Under the pieces are notes generated by a model. That model was given only the letters and a program-made list of their open reading frames with translations, was not told the origin of the DNA and searched no databases. Positions 16,124-23,036 of a DNA stretch of 64,000 bases are shown here, one piece after another. How positions within the stretch are numbered: the stretch's first letter is position 1; each line of letters opens with the position of its first letter. The position numbers and the translations under genes were made by a program. Source of the stretch: Tumebacillus flagellatus (GTDB lineage: Bacteria > Bacillota > Bacilli > Tumebacillales > Tumebacillaceae); the NCBI RefSeq assembly GCF_000714935.1, contig NZ_JMIR01000010.1, positions 53,497-117,496 of the forward strand, given 5' to 3'.

Positions 16124-16963
16124 CTAAGACAGGGCGCGAATCGCTTCCTCCAACGCGGCCGCCAGTTCTTCGGCATCCGCGAAGGAGGGTGCTTCCAGTT
16201 GCAGCATGCGGCGCAGCAGCGTCCGGGTGCGCGGGTGCAGGTTCAGCTCTTCCTCCCAACTGCGCTCTTCTTCCGCGTCCGGCTCATAGCTTGTGTACAA
16301 CAAAAACAACAAGAAGTGTCCCATCGAATAGAAATCGCTGCGAAACTCCACTTCCCGCTTGATCTGCTTCTCGATCATGTAGTCCCGCAGATCTTCCGCC
16401 ACCTGCGTCGGTTTGTCGCCCAAGCGGCGGGCGAGGCCGAAGTCGATCAACTTGAGCCGGCCGTCCTGCAAGATGACGTTTGGAATCCGCACGTCGCGGT
16501 GCACGATCTTTCGCTCATGAACGTACGCCACGACGTCCAGCAGGTCGCGAATCATCTGCAACGACTCCCGCTCCGTGAACTTCAGTTCCTCTGCAAAAAT
16601 CGCGTCCTCTAAATTGACGCCCTCCATATATTCCATCGCAAAAAACCAATGTCCGCGATGCTGGAATCGATCATACAACTTCGGAATCGCCGGGTGATCC
16701 AACCCTTCCAAAATCGACGTCTCATACTCAAAAATCGGATACCCTTTCGCCCCGTGCCGTCTCGTCGGGCGCACTTGCTTCAACACGCGGCGCGTCCCGC
16801 TTTGCAAATCCCGGCACAGGTACGAGATGCCGTAACTGCCCATGCCGAGACACTTTTCAATCACATAGCGCTTCCCGAGCACGCGCCCCGGACGGAAGGG
16901 TCGGTCCAGCCACCACGTGCGGATCACATCAAACCAAAAACCGACACGCCGAAACACACTCAT
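16124..16963 (-). CDS. Hanks-type Ser/Thr protein kinase
   Basis: 279 residues from the ATG at 16963, which has AAGGGGA upstream; the frame continues 5' without an SD. Kinase motifs appear in order: Gly loop LGMGSYGISYL, VLKQVR with the ATP-anchoring Lys, MEYMEGVNLED hinge, catalytic loop HRDVRIPN and DFG in LIDFGLARRL. The Lys usual two residues after HRD is Arg. No membrane segment or PASTA domain, so it is a cytoplasmic kinase rather than PrkC. It resembles the small Bacillus YrzF/YabT-type kinases, some of which act during sporulation; the exact ortholog is uncertain. It lies convergent to the His-rich protein gene. Confidence 0.83.
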   Translation of the reverse strand: MSVFRRVGFWFDVIRTWWLDRPFRPGRVLGKRYVIEKCLGMGSYGISYLCRDLQSGTRRVLKQVRPTRRHGAKGYPIFEYETSILEGLDHPAIPKLYDRFQHRGHWFFAMEYMEGVNLEDAIFAEELKFTERESLQMIRDLLDVVAYVHERKIVHRDVRIPNVILQDGRLKLIDFGLARRLGDKPTQVAEDLRDYMIEKQIKREVEFRSDFYSMGHFLLFLLYTSYEPDAEEERSWEEELNLHPRTRTLLRRMLQLEAPSFADAEELAAALEEAIRALS

Positions 16964-17102
16964 CAAGCAATCCCCTTCTTCCAACACCCTATATTTCGAA
17001 TCCAGAAAAAATTCAGTACAAGGAAAGCATCTTACGAGAGCGAGGAACGGTTCATGGAAGCATCTATTCAAAACTCTACACCAAAACCTCACAACTGGAA
17101 AC

Positions 17103-17275
17103 TCACAGGCGGCAGACCAGCCACGCGACGGCGAAGCGGGTGAGGGCGATGGCGAGGAGCGGGACAGGGTAGAGGGCGAACATGAGCGTGTCTTCGAAGA
17201 TCGAGTGAAACAGCAAGAGGAAGAGGTTCAGCCGCCAAAGCTCCCGGCGTGTTGGCGGGGTGCGGATTTCGTTTT
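17103..17275 (-). pseudogene. C-terminal remnant of a nucleoside-recognition (Gate) membrane protein
   Basis: In one minus-strand frame the sequence reads RELWRLNLFLLLFHSIFEDT, then LMFALYPVPLLAIALTRFAV and a normal TGA at 17103-17105. The H-x-x-x-EDT-x-x-F pattern followed by a hydrophobic helix is the end of the nucleoside-recognition (Gate) domain family. The frame has no ATG, GTG or TTG between this segment and an upstream stop. The expected ~250 N-terminal residues are absent because the next + strand gene begins at 17375. This looks like the surviving end of a deleted gene. It is below usual gene-finder thresholds and rests on a short match. Confidence 0.4.
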
Positions 17276-17374
17276 CGCTGTTCTTGTGGAAGGTTGTCGG
17301 CGGCAGGGGGGTTTTTTGTGGAGATGGCGCGGGCGTTTGTGATACGATAACGGAGAAGCGAAAGGGGTGTCGTC

Positions 17375-17653
17375 ATGGGCATCAAGTATGAGGAGTTTCC
17401 CAAAGAGATGTTGGCGCAGTTTCGGCTGGATATGATGATGCTGCCGTATGAGCAGTTTTTGACGTGGTCGGCGACGGAGCGCCAGCAGGTTGTGGCGTTG
17501 ATTGCCGCCGATTTTGAAACGATCATGACGCCGGATGAACGGCTGGATCTGCGCGAGGCGTACTTGTCGACGATCAAGGACAGCGACCGGCAGAAGATGT
17601 TGTACGAGCACTATCAAGAGGCGTTGAAGAAGCGTCAGGGGCACGTGCATTAG
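17375..17653 (+). CDS. Hypothetical 92-residue helical protein
   Basis: Soluble, mostly helical and charged (MGIKYEEFPKEMLAQFRLDM... EHYQEALKKRQGHVH). Not recognised. AAGGGG lies eight bases before the ATG and a strong terminator follows the stop. The 411-base gap upstream holds the nucleoside-recognition remnant and otherwise nothing clear. Real gene by SD, terminator and codon use; function unknown. Confidence 0.6.
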   Translation: MGIKYEEFPKEMLAQFRLDMMMLPYEQFLTWSATERQQVVALIAADFETIMTPDERLDLREAYLSTIKDSDRQKMLYEHYQEALKKRQGHVH

Positions 17654-17675
17654 GAGCGGTACATAGGAAGATTGA

Positions 17676-17708
17676 AAAGACCCCTCTGGTGGAGAGGGGT
17701 CTTTTTTT
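17676..17708 (+). terminator. Intrinsic terminator
   Basis: AAAGACCCCTCT and AGAGGGGTCTTT form a 12-bp stem around GGTGG, with a T run. Confidence 0.88.
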
Positions 17709-17731
17709 GTGGCTTATGGGAGACGGGAGGA

Positions 17732-18796
17732 TCAGGTGGTGAAGCGGTTGTACGGGTAGAGCTGGTGATGCGGTTCTTCGCGGTGTTCGTTGGAATTGCC
17801 TTTGAGATCGGTTTCGATGGAATGGGCGATTTGTTGCATGCTCATCTGGTTTGGGTTCTGTTGTTGCTGTTGGTGGCCGGATTTCAGGCTGGGTTGGGAG
17901 GCGCCTTGGTTCATCGCGTTCATGGAGCCTTGATTCATGCTGCCTTGGCTCATGGAAGCGCCTTGGCCCGTTCCGCCGAGGTTCATGGAGCCCTGTGTCG
18001 TGCCTTGCGTGCTGACAAAGCCCTTCGCCTTGCCCGCGCCGCCGCTTTGGTTCATGGAGGATTGACCCATATAGCCTTGGCTCATCGAGCCTTGTCCCAT
18101 TGCAGACTGCCCCATGCCGCCTTGCTGTTGTTGCTGTTGCAACTGGGACGTGCTCAGGACCGGTTGCATCATCGCCATCTGCGAAAGCGAGGACGAGCCG
18201 CCTCCTTGGTTTTGTTGGCTTTGTTGGTTTTGCATTGGACTTTGACCTTGATTCTGACTTTGCCCTTGCGATCCCGACTGCATCGACCCGCCTTGGTTCG
18301 CATCCGAACTGAGCGTCATCGTCGCATCCAACTGGTTGTTCTCATCAGTCGCCGAGGTCATGCGGCGGATGTGCGTGGTGTCGGTCGCGATCGGCCCTTC
18401 CGGCGCCTGTTGCGACATCTGACCCTGCGAGGCCGAGGACTGCTGCATCGTACCCGACTGTACCGAGAACGAGCGGCTGTTCGACCCCTGCACCCCTTGC
18501 AAACCTTGGTTCTGCCCTTGACCCTGCTGTGACCTCGGCGACATCATCGTCGAGATGTTGCGCAGATGCTGGTTCATCTCCTCACAGACGCGCGTCAAAT
18601 TGTACAACATCTGCACGGACGCTTGCTCATTGCCCGCCAGTTGATAGAAATCGTTGTTGTTCCGGCTCATCCCTTGCAACTGCTGGAACCGGCTCATGTT
18701 CGACTGGGCCAACTGCGACGCCAGCTGCTGCAACTCCGCCACTTCCTGTTGCATCGCCTGCACCTGTCCAGACATGCGTAGAATGCTCTCTTGCAT
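17732..18796 (-). CDS. Gln/Ser/Gly/Met-rich low-complexity protein
   Basis: 354 residues from the ATG at 18796, chosen because AGGAGGA lies directly upstream and inside the longer frame. Residues 1-85 are a helical, coiled-coil-like segment (MQESILRMSGQVQAMQQEVAELQQL). The remaining ~270 are disordered repeats of the GQGSMSQG / MGQSSMNQ / GSMNQGSM type. No signal peptide. Composition resembles spore-coat, exosporium or other structural proteins but I cannot name a family. It is divergent from a shorter Gln-rich coiled-coil gene (18950-19279), and the two share a helical N-terminal plan and Met/Gln richness. Confidence 0.65.
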   Translation of the reverse strand: MQESILRMSGQVQAMQQEVAELQQLASQLAQSNMSRFQQLQGMSRNNNDFYQLAGNEQASVQMLYNLTRVCEEMNQHLRNISTMMSPRSQQGQGQNQGLQGVQGSNSRSFSVQSGTMQQSSASQGQMSQQAPEGPIATDTTHIRRMTSATDENNQLDATMTLSSDANQGGSMQSGSQGQSQNQGQSPMQNQQSQQNQGGGSSSLSQMAMMQPVLSTSQLQQQQQQGGMGQSAMGQGSMSQGYMGQSSMNQSGGAGKAKGFVSTQGTTQGSMNLGGTGQGASMSQGSMNQGSMNAMNQGASQPSLKSGHQQQQQNPNQMSMQQIAHSIETDLKGNSNEHREEPHHQLYPYNRFTT

Positions 18797-18949
18797 CTGA
18801 TCTTCCTCCTCGCGGTTCAATAAAATCGTCCTATCCTATCCTGACCCGCACCTTGGAACAAATATGCATCCCTTTTTTATAAAACCCGCACAAAAAGGGC
18901 AATGTAGGAAAGGAACGCAATTTCTTGATCACGGTCAGGAGGAACTGTC

Positions 18950-19279
18950 ATGCAACAACAACTGCACCAACTCGAATCGGAAATCGCCCGTCTTCAAGTC
19001 GAACTGCGCCAAGTTCGCCAGATGATCGGCTCGCTGATCCGCCACGAAAACGAAACCACCCGCATGATGTCCAACCAACTGGGCACCCAAGGATTCCCGC
19101 AACAAATGTACTTCGACCAACGCCAAGAAGAAGCGCAACTGCGCCAACTGCAGCAATCCGCCAACCAGATGTACCAACAGCTAGGCCAAGCGGCGCCGCA
19201 ATTCCAACTCAACCGCCACCAACCGCAAAAAGGCCATGGGATGAACCCCATGCACAACGATCCGACGCAACAACAATAG
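18950..19279 (+). CDS. Gln-rich coiled-coil protein
   Basis: 109 residues. The first ~45 (MQQQLHQLESEIARLQVELR, then QVRQMIGSLIRHENETTRMM) show heptad spacing of Leu/Ile and should form a coiled coil. The rest is rich in Gln, Met and Asn and ends DPTQQQ. CAGGAGGAA is the SD. Divergently transcribed from the larger Gln/Met-rich gene across a 153-base region, so the pair may be co-regulated and may interact. Spore-coat or spore-surface role is a guess from composition. Confidence 0.62.
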   Translation: MQQQLHQLESEIARLQVELRQVRQMIGSLIRHENETTRMMSNQLGTQGFPQQMYFDQRQEEAQLRQLQQSANQMYQQLGQAAPQFQLNRHQPQKGHGMNPMHNDPTQQQ

Positions 19280-19281
19280 TA

Positions 19282-19305
19282 AGCCTGCACCGCGCAGGCT
19301 TTTTG
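19282..19305 (+). terminator. Intrinsic terminator
   Basis: AGCCTGC and GCAGGCT flank ACCGC, followed by TTTT. Confidence 0.75.
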
Positions 19306-19307
19306 CC

Positions 19308-19336
19308 TTGACCGCATGCCAGCTCTGATATATATT
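19308..19336 (+). promoter_or_regulatory. Sigma-A promoter for queF
   Basis: TTGACC (19308-19313), 17-base spacer, TATATT (19331-19336). The leader is about 35 bases, too short for the preQ1 riboswitch that controls queC-F in Bacillus, and none is visible. Confidence 0.7.
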
Positions 19337-19376
19337 GAAATTTAGACTTTTACACCTTGTTTGGAGGTCCTTACAT

Positions 19377-19751
19377 ATGTCGACGAAACCGTCTAAAGAA
19401 CTGCATCCCGTTCCGAACCCGCATCCCGACCGCGATTACGAAGTGGAAATCCGCTGCCCGGAATTCACCGCGCTCTGCCCGGTGACCGGCCAACCGGACT
19501 TCGCCACCATCACCGTCCGCTACGTTCCGGGCCCGAAGCTCATCGAGCTGAAATCCCTGAAACTCTACCTCTGGACCTTCCGTGAAGAAGGCCACTTCCA
19601 CGAAGACGTCACCAACCTCATCCTCAACGACCTTGTCGAAGCACTCGATCCGCGTTGGATGGAAGTCGAAGGCGACTTCAACGTTCGCGGCGGTATCTAC
19701 ACCAAAGTCAAAGCCGAGCACAACCCGGAATTCCGCAAAACCCGCGGCTAA
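19377..19751 (+). CDS. queF: NADPH-dependent preQ0 reductase QueF
   Basis: 124 residues from ATG 19377 (TTGGAGG upstream). It reduces 7-cyano-7-deazaguanine (preQ0) to preQ1 in queuosine synthesis. The unimodular (YkvM) type is evident: [19 protein letters not shown], in which Cys34 is the thioimide-forming residue and Asp41 the general acid, then the QueF motif [20 protein letters not shown] and GDFNVRGGI complete the fold. It is shorter than the 165-residue Bacillus protein but retains the full core. queC, queD and queE are not adjacent. Confidence 0.92.
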   Translation: MSTKPSKELHPVPNPHPDRDYEVEIRCPEFTALCPVTGQPDFATITVRYVPGPKLIELKSLKLYLWTFREEGHFHEDVTNLILNDLVEALDPRWMEVEGDFNVRGGIYTKVKAEHNPEFRKTRG

Positions 19752-19762
19752 TCCGTCCCGAG

Positions 19763-19795
19763 AAAGGGCCACTTCCAAAGTGGCTCTTTTTTTTT
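19763..19795 (+). terminator. Intrinsic terminator after queF
   Basis: AGGGCCACTT and AAGTGGCTCTT pair around CCA, with nine T residues. Confidence 0.8.
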
Positions 19796-19847
19796 CTTCC
19801 GCAATCTGCTAGAATCGCTAGAAAGATATGGAAGAGGTGGAACGTAA

Positions 19848-20702
19848 ATGAAATCGATGCGCATCCCGGCAAACGGAATCGAGTTATTTGTAGAAGAGCA
19901 CAGCACCGCAGGCGAAGCGCTGCTCCTGCTGCCGTACCAAGGCGGGCAGACGGTGATGTGGCAGGACATCATCCCGCGCTTCACTCCGAACTACCGCGTC
20001 ATCGCCCTCGACTTGCGCGGCTTCGGCCACTCCGACCAGCCGGAGAGCGGGTACACGCTGGACATCATGGCGGAAGACCTGCGCGCCGTGCTCGACCATC
20101 TGGGAATCGACAAAGCGCACTTCGTCGGCAACTCGCTCGGCGGCGACGCAGCCACTTGCTTTGCGGCGAAGTACCCGGAGCGCGCCTTGTCGCTGGTCAA
20201 CATCGAAGCGGCGCTGAACAGCGACACCGACCCCGGTGCCCGCTTTCACGGCATGACCCGCGAAGAGGCGGAAACCATGCTGCGCACACAGTATCCGCAG
20301 GCGACCTACGCCTCGCGGGAAGAGTACGAGCAAAAATTCCGCCAATGGGAGCCGTGGAATCTGCTCAAGGAACGTGCCGTCGCCGCCGCCGTGCTGCGCG
20401 AGACGGAGGACGGTCGCGTCGCGCCGAAACAGACGACGGCGCAGCGCTTTGAGATTTTCCACGATATCTTCGGTCGGGATTGGATGGAATATTACGCGAA
20501 GATCCAATGTCCTGTGCTGTTCATGCCTTGCGACCAAGAAGCGGAGTTGCTTCCGCAGAAATTCGCGAACATCGAACGCTACAGTGCCGGACTTCCCTTT
20601 CACAAAACAGTGGTCATCCCGAACTCCGAGCATCTGATGACGTTTGATCACTCCGACGAAGTGGCGGACGAAGTGTTGCGGTTTTTTGAAGAAGCTCACT
20701 AA
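19848..20702 (+). CDS. Alpha/beta-hydrolase
   Basis: 284 residues with a standard alpha/beta-hydrolase fold. The nucleophile elbow is GNSLGG, preceded by the strand DKAHFVGN; the N-terminal region has LLLLPYQGGQTVMWQDIIP and the DLRGFGHSDQPE loop; the catalytic His is in PNSEHLMTF; the acid is likely the Asp of LFMPCDQEAE. Substrate cannot be predicted; the family covers esterases, dehalogenases and C-C hydrolases. Monocistronic, with its own SD (GAAGAGGTGG) and a terminator. Confidence 0.82.
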   Translation: MKSMRIPANGIELFVEEHSTAGEALLLLPYQGGQTVMWQDIIPRFTPNYRVIALDLRGFGHSDQPESGYTLDIMAEDLRAVLDHLGIDKAHFVGNSLGGDAATCFAAKYPERALSLVNIEAALNSDTDPGARFHGMTREEAETMLRTQYPQATYASREEYEQKFRQWEPWNLLKERAVAAAVLRETEDGRVAPKQTTAQRFEIFHDIFGRDWMEYYAKIQCPVLFMPCDQEAELLPQKFANIERYSAGLPFHKTVVIPNSEHLMTFDHSDEVADEVLRFFEEAH

Positions 20703-20725
20703 TTTGAAGAAATCCGCTACTTAGA

Positions 20726-20751
20726 AGAGACCCGCTAATGGGTCTCTTTTT
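20726..20751 (+). terminator. Intrinsic terminator
   Basis: AGAGACCC and GGGTCTCT pair around GCTAAT, followed by TTTT. Confidence 0.8.
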
Positions 20752-20881
20752 ACTGTTGCAAAGGTTCCTAAAGTTTGGACAATTAGTTCATATATTGACT
20801 ATATAATTTGCCTCGCCTATCATAGTCCTATACCAGAACGGAAAAATAGATTCAAATGATAGATAGCAGGAGGAGAAACTG

Positions 20882-22510
20882 ATGAACAAAAAGTGGATCG
20901 GCACCGCGATGGCTGCTGTTTTCATGGGCAGCGTGCTCGTCGGTTGCGGCAGCAGCAACGAAGCATCGGGGCAGGGCGACAACTCCCCGCAAGAACTGCA
21001 CTTGACGATGGGCGACGACCTTCCGACTTCCGACATTGCGCTGGCAACGGACCAATACTCGTTTAACATTCTGTCCAACACGATGGAAGGCTTCGTGCGT
21101 CTCGACAAAGACGGCAAAGCCGTTCCGGGCATGGCTTCGTCTTGGGAAATCTCTCCGGACGGCAAAACCTACACCTTCCACCTTCGCGACGCGAAATGGT
21201 CGAACGGCGACCCGGTAACCGCGGGCGACTTCGTGTACTCCTGGAAGCGCACTCTCGACCCGAAGACCGCGTCCCAATACGCGTTCATGCTCAAAACGGT
21301 CAAAGGCGCGAATGAATACAACACCGGCAAGGGCTCTGCTGACGAAGTCGGCATCCAGGCGAAAGACGACAAAACGGTCGTCGTCACCCTGAACAACCCG
21401 ACCCCGTACTTCTTGAACCAAATGGCGTTCCCGACGTTCTTCCCGCTCGACCAGAAATTCGTCGAGTCCAAAGGCAAAGACTTCGGGACCTCTGTAGAAA
21501 CTTCGCTCTCCAACGGCCCGTTCAAGATTTCGGACTGGGTGCATGAAACCAGCGTCAACATCGCGAAAAACGACACCTACTGGGATGCCAAGACCGTCAA
21601 GCTCTCCAAGGTCTCGTTTGACGTCGTCAAAGACACCTCGGCAGCCGTCAACATGTACGAAGCGGGACAAATTGACCGCGTCGGCCTCGTGCGCGATTTC
21701 ATCGACCAATACAAAGACCGCAAAGACGAGTACTCCGTTCAAAACGAACTCACCAACGGCTACCTGATTTTCAACCCGGCTGTGAAGGGTCTGGAAAACA
21801 GCAAGATCCGCACCGCGCTGACTTGGGCGGTTGACCGCGACATGTACGCGGACATCATCTACCACAACGGCACCAAGGGCGCAACCGGCTTCGTTCCGGA
21901 CGGCACCTCGGACTCCGCAGGCGGCGAATTCCGCAAAACGGCGGGCGACACCTTGACCAAGCACACCGATGCCGAAGTCAAACAAATGCTCGAAGACGGC
22001 TTGAAAGAAGCGGGCATGACCGCAAACGACCTCAAGCTGAAACTGCTCGTCGACGATTCCGACGTTGCGAAGAAAGCCGGCGAGTTCCTCAAGGAACAAT
22101 GGCGCACCAAACTCGGCGTCAACGTCGACATCGAAAACGTTCCGTTCAAACTCCGTCTGGAACGTGAGAAAAAGCAAGACTACACGATCTCCGTCACCCT
22201 GTGGGGCGCGGACTACAACGACCCGATGACTTTCCTCGACATGTTCGTGACCAAGAACGAGTTCAACTCGGTTTCGTACTCCAACCCGGAATACGACAAG
22301 CTGATCAACTCCGCCAAAGTCACCGCCGATCCGAAACAACGCGCGCAAGAACTCGTCGAAGCGGAAAAACTGCTGATGAAAGACATGCCGATCGGCCCGA
22401 TCTTCTTCCGCGGCAAAGCGTTCGCAACCAAACCGTACGTCAAGGACCTCGTCGCCTTCCCGTTCGGCGTCGATTACGAACTGAAAAACACCTATATCGA
22501 AGGCAAGTAA
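20882..22510 (+). CDS. Oligopeptide-binding lipoprotein, OppA family
   Basis: 542 residues. Lipoprotein signal with Cys22 (LVGC). Mature part follows the SBP family 5 pattern: SDIALATDQYSFNILSNTMEG, PDGKTYTFHLRDAKWSNGDPVTAGDFVYSWKR, and the C-terminal DYNDPMTFLDMF and GPIFFRGKAFATKPYVKDL. Binds peptides outside the membrane. No oppBCDF genes are near, so it is an orphan receptor, perhaps serving a permease elsewhere or a peptide-signalling role. AGGAGGAGAA precedes the ATG; a TATAAT at 20802-20807 is a plausible -10 without a clear -35. A strong terminator follows. Confidence 0.9.
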   Translation: MNKKWIGTAMAAVFMGSVLVGCGSSNEASGQGDNSPQELHLTMGDDLPTSDIALATDQYSFNILSNTMEGFVRLDKDGKAVPGMASSWEISPDGKTYTFHLRDAKWSNGDPVTAGDFVYSWKRTLDPKTASQYAFMLKTVKGANEYNTGKGSADEVGIQAKDDKTVVVTLNNPTPYFLNQMAFPTFFPLDQKFVESKGKDFGTSVETSLSNGPFKISDWVHETSVNIAKNDTYWDAKTVKLSKVSFDVVKDTSAAVNMYEAGQIDRVGLVRDFIDQYKDRKDEYSVQNELTNGYLIFNPAVKGLENSKIRTALTWAVDRDMYADIIYHNGTKGATGFVPDGTSDSAGGEFRKTAGDTLTKHTDAEVKQMLEDGLKEAGMTANDLKLKLLVDDSDVAKKAGEFLKEQWRTKLGVNVDIENVPFKLRLEREKKQDYTISVTLWGADYNDPMTFLDMFVTKNEFNSVSYSNPEYDKLINSAKVTADPKQRAQELVEAEKLLMKDMPIGPIFFRGKAFATKPYVKDLVAFPFGVDYELKNTYIEGK

Positions 22511-22524
22511 GCTTGCTGCACCAA

Positions 22525-22557
22525 GCCGGAGCACACACGCGTGTCTCCGGCTTTTTT
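22525..22557 (+). terminator. Intrinsic terminator after the OppA gene
   Basis: GCCGGAG (22525-22531) and CTCCGGC (22545-22551) pair around an ACAC/GTGT inner stem, then six T residues. Confidence 0.88.
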
Positions 22558-22652
22558 ACCGTATTGTGAAGAGAGGATGAGGGATTCGTCGTCTGCGTAA
22601 GATAACATTGAAAAAACGCCGAAAAACAAGAACGCAGTCGAAAAAATCGTGT

Positions 22653-22680
22653 TTGAATTATCTGAATGTTTGGATATAAT
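22653..22680 (+). promoter_or_regulatory. Sigma-A promoter of the orphan transcription unit
   Basis: TTGAAT (22653-22658), 16-base spacer, TATAAT (22675-22680). Transcript would begin near 22687. Confidence 0.7.
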
Positions 22681-22686
22681 AAAAAC

Positions 22687-22970
22687 AAGAAATCCCCCAC
22701 GGCGACGCCGGCGGAGGGGAGAGAGGAGGCAACAACCACCGAATATGTCCGATTCTAGCGTTCACCCGTGCGAGTGTCGTCAACACGAGAGGAAAGGAGC
22801 GCAGCAAGCAGGAGTCCATCGGTTCACTTCCAGCCTGTAAAAAGAGGGAGCGTGAGAGTCGAGTCGAACCTGCCGGATCGGACGGATTTGTGGGTACAAA
22901 TCTATGATCCACACAACTGACTAAAAAGGGTGCCGTCGCCAAGGAGCGAAGGTGCCCTTTTTGTTTGCCC
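22687..22970 (+). ncRNA. Orphan ~280-nt transcript, possible noncoding RNA
   Basis: The unit runs from a good sigma-A promoter to an intrinsic terminator (AAAAAGGG...CCCTTTTT, about 22923-22963) and holds no recognisable gene. The 5' end folds into a CCCC/GGGG hairpin with an inner GGCG/CGCC stem (about 22693-22720). AGGAGG at about 22724-22729 has no start codon at useful spacing. Two short frames exist: ATG 22745 (31 codons) and GTG 22768 (50 codons, ending LWVQIYDPHN); neither has an SD. No 6S, RNase P, SRP, tmRNA, T-box or riboswitch consensus is seen. RNA is the better reading, but a small protein is not excluded. Confidence 0.45.
22923..22965 (+). terminator. Terminator of the orphan transcription unit
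   Basis: AAAAAGGGTGCC pairs with GGTGCCCTTTTT using two G-T pairs; T run follows on the + strand. Confidence 0.75.
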
Positions 22971-22987
22971 GTTCCTTTTTGGTTACG

Positions 22988-23030
22988 TGTGAAAAAAAGC
23001 ACCCGATGCGCGAGGGCATCGGGTGCTTTT
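22988..23030 (-). terminator. Terminator of the FN3-SLH surface operon
   Basis: On the minus strand GCACCCGATGC and GCATCGGGTGC pair, followed by seven T residues. Confidence 0.85.
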
Positions 23031-23036
23031 GTAGAC

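Noticed and set aside
17089..17577. 162-codon minus-strand frame
   Set aside because: Overlaps the real + strand gene at 17375-17653 and lacks family motifs; the coding signal in the 17103-17275 part lies in a different minus frame.
22700..22725. S-box (SAM riboswitch) resemblance, GGCGGAGGGG
   Set aside because: Only this short string matches; the rest of the S-box core and the kink-turn are absent, and no sulfur gene follows.
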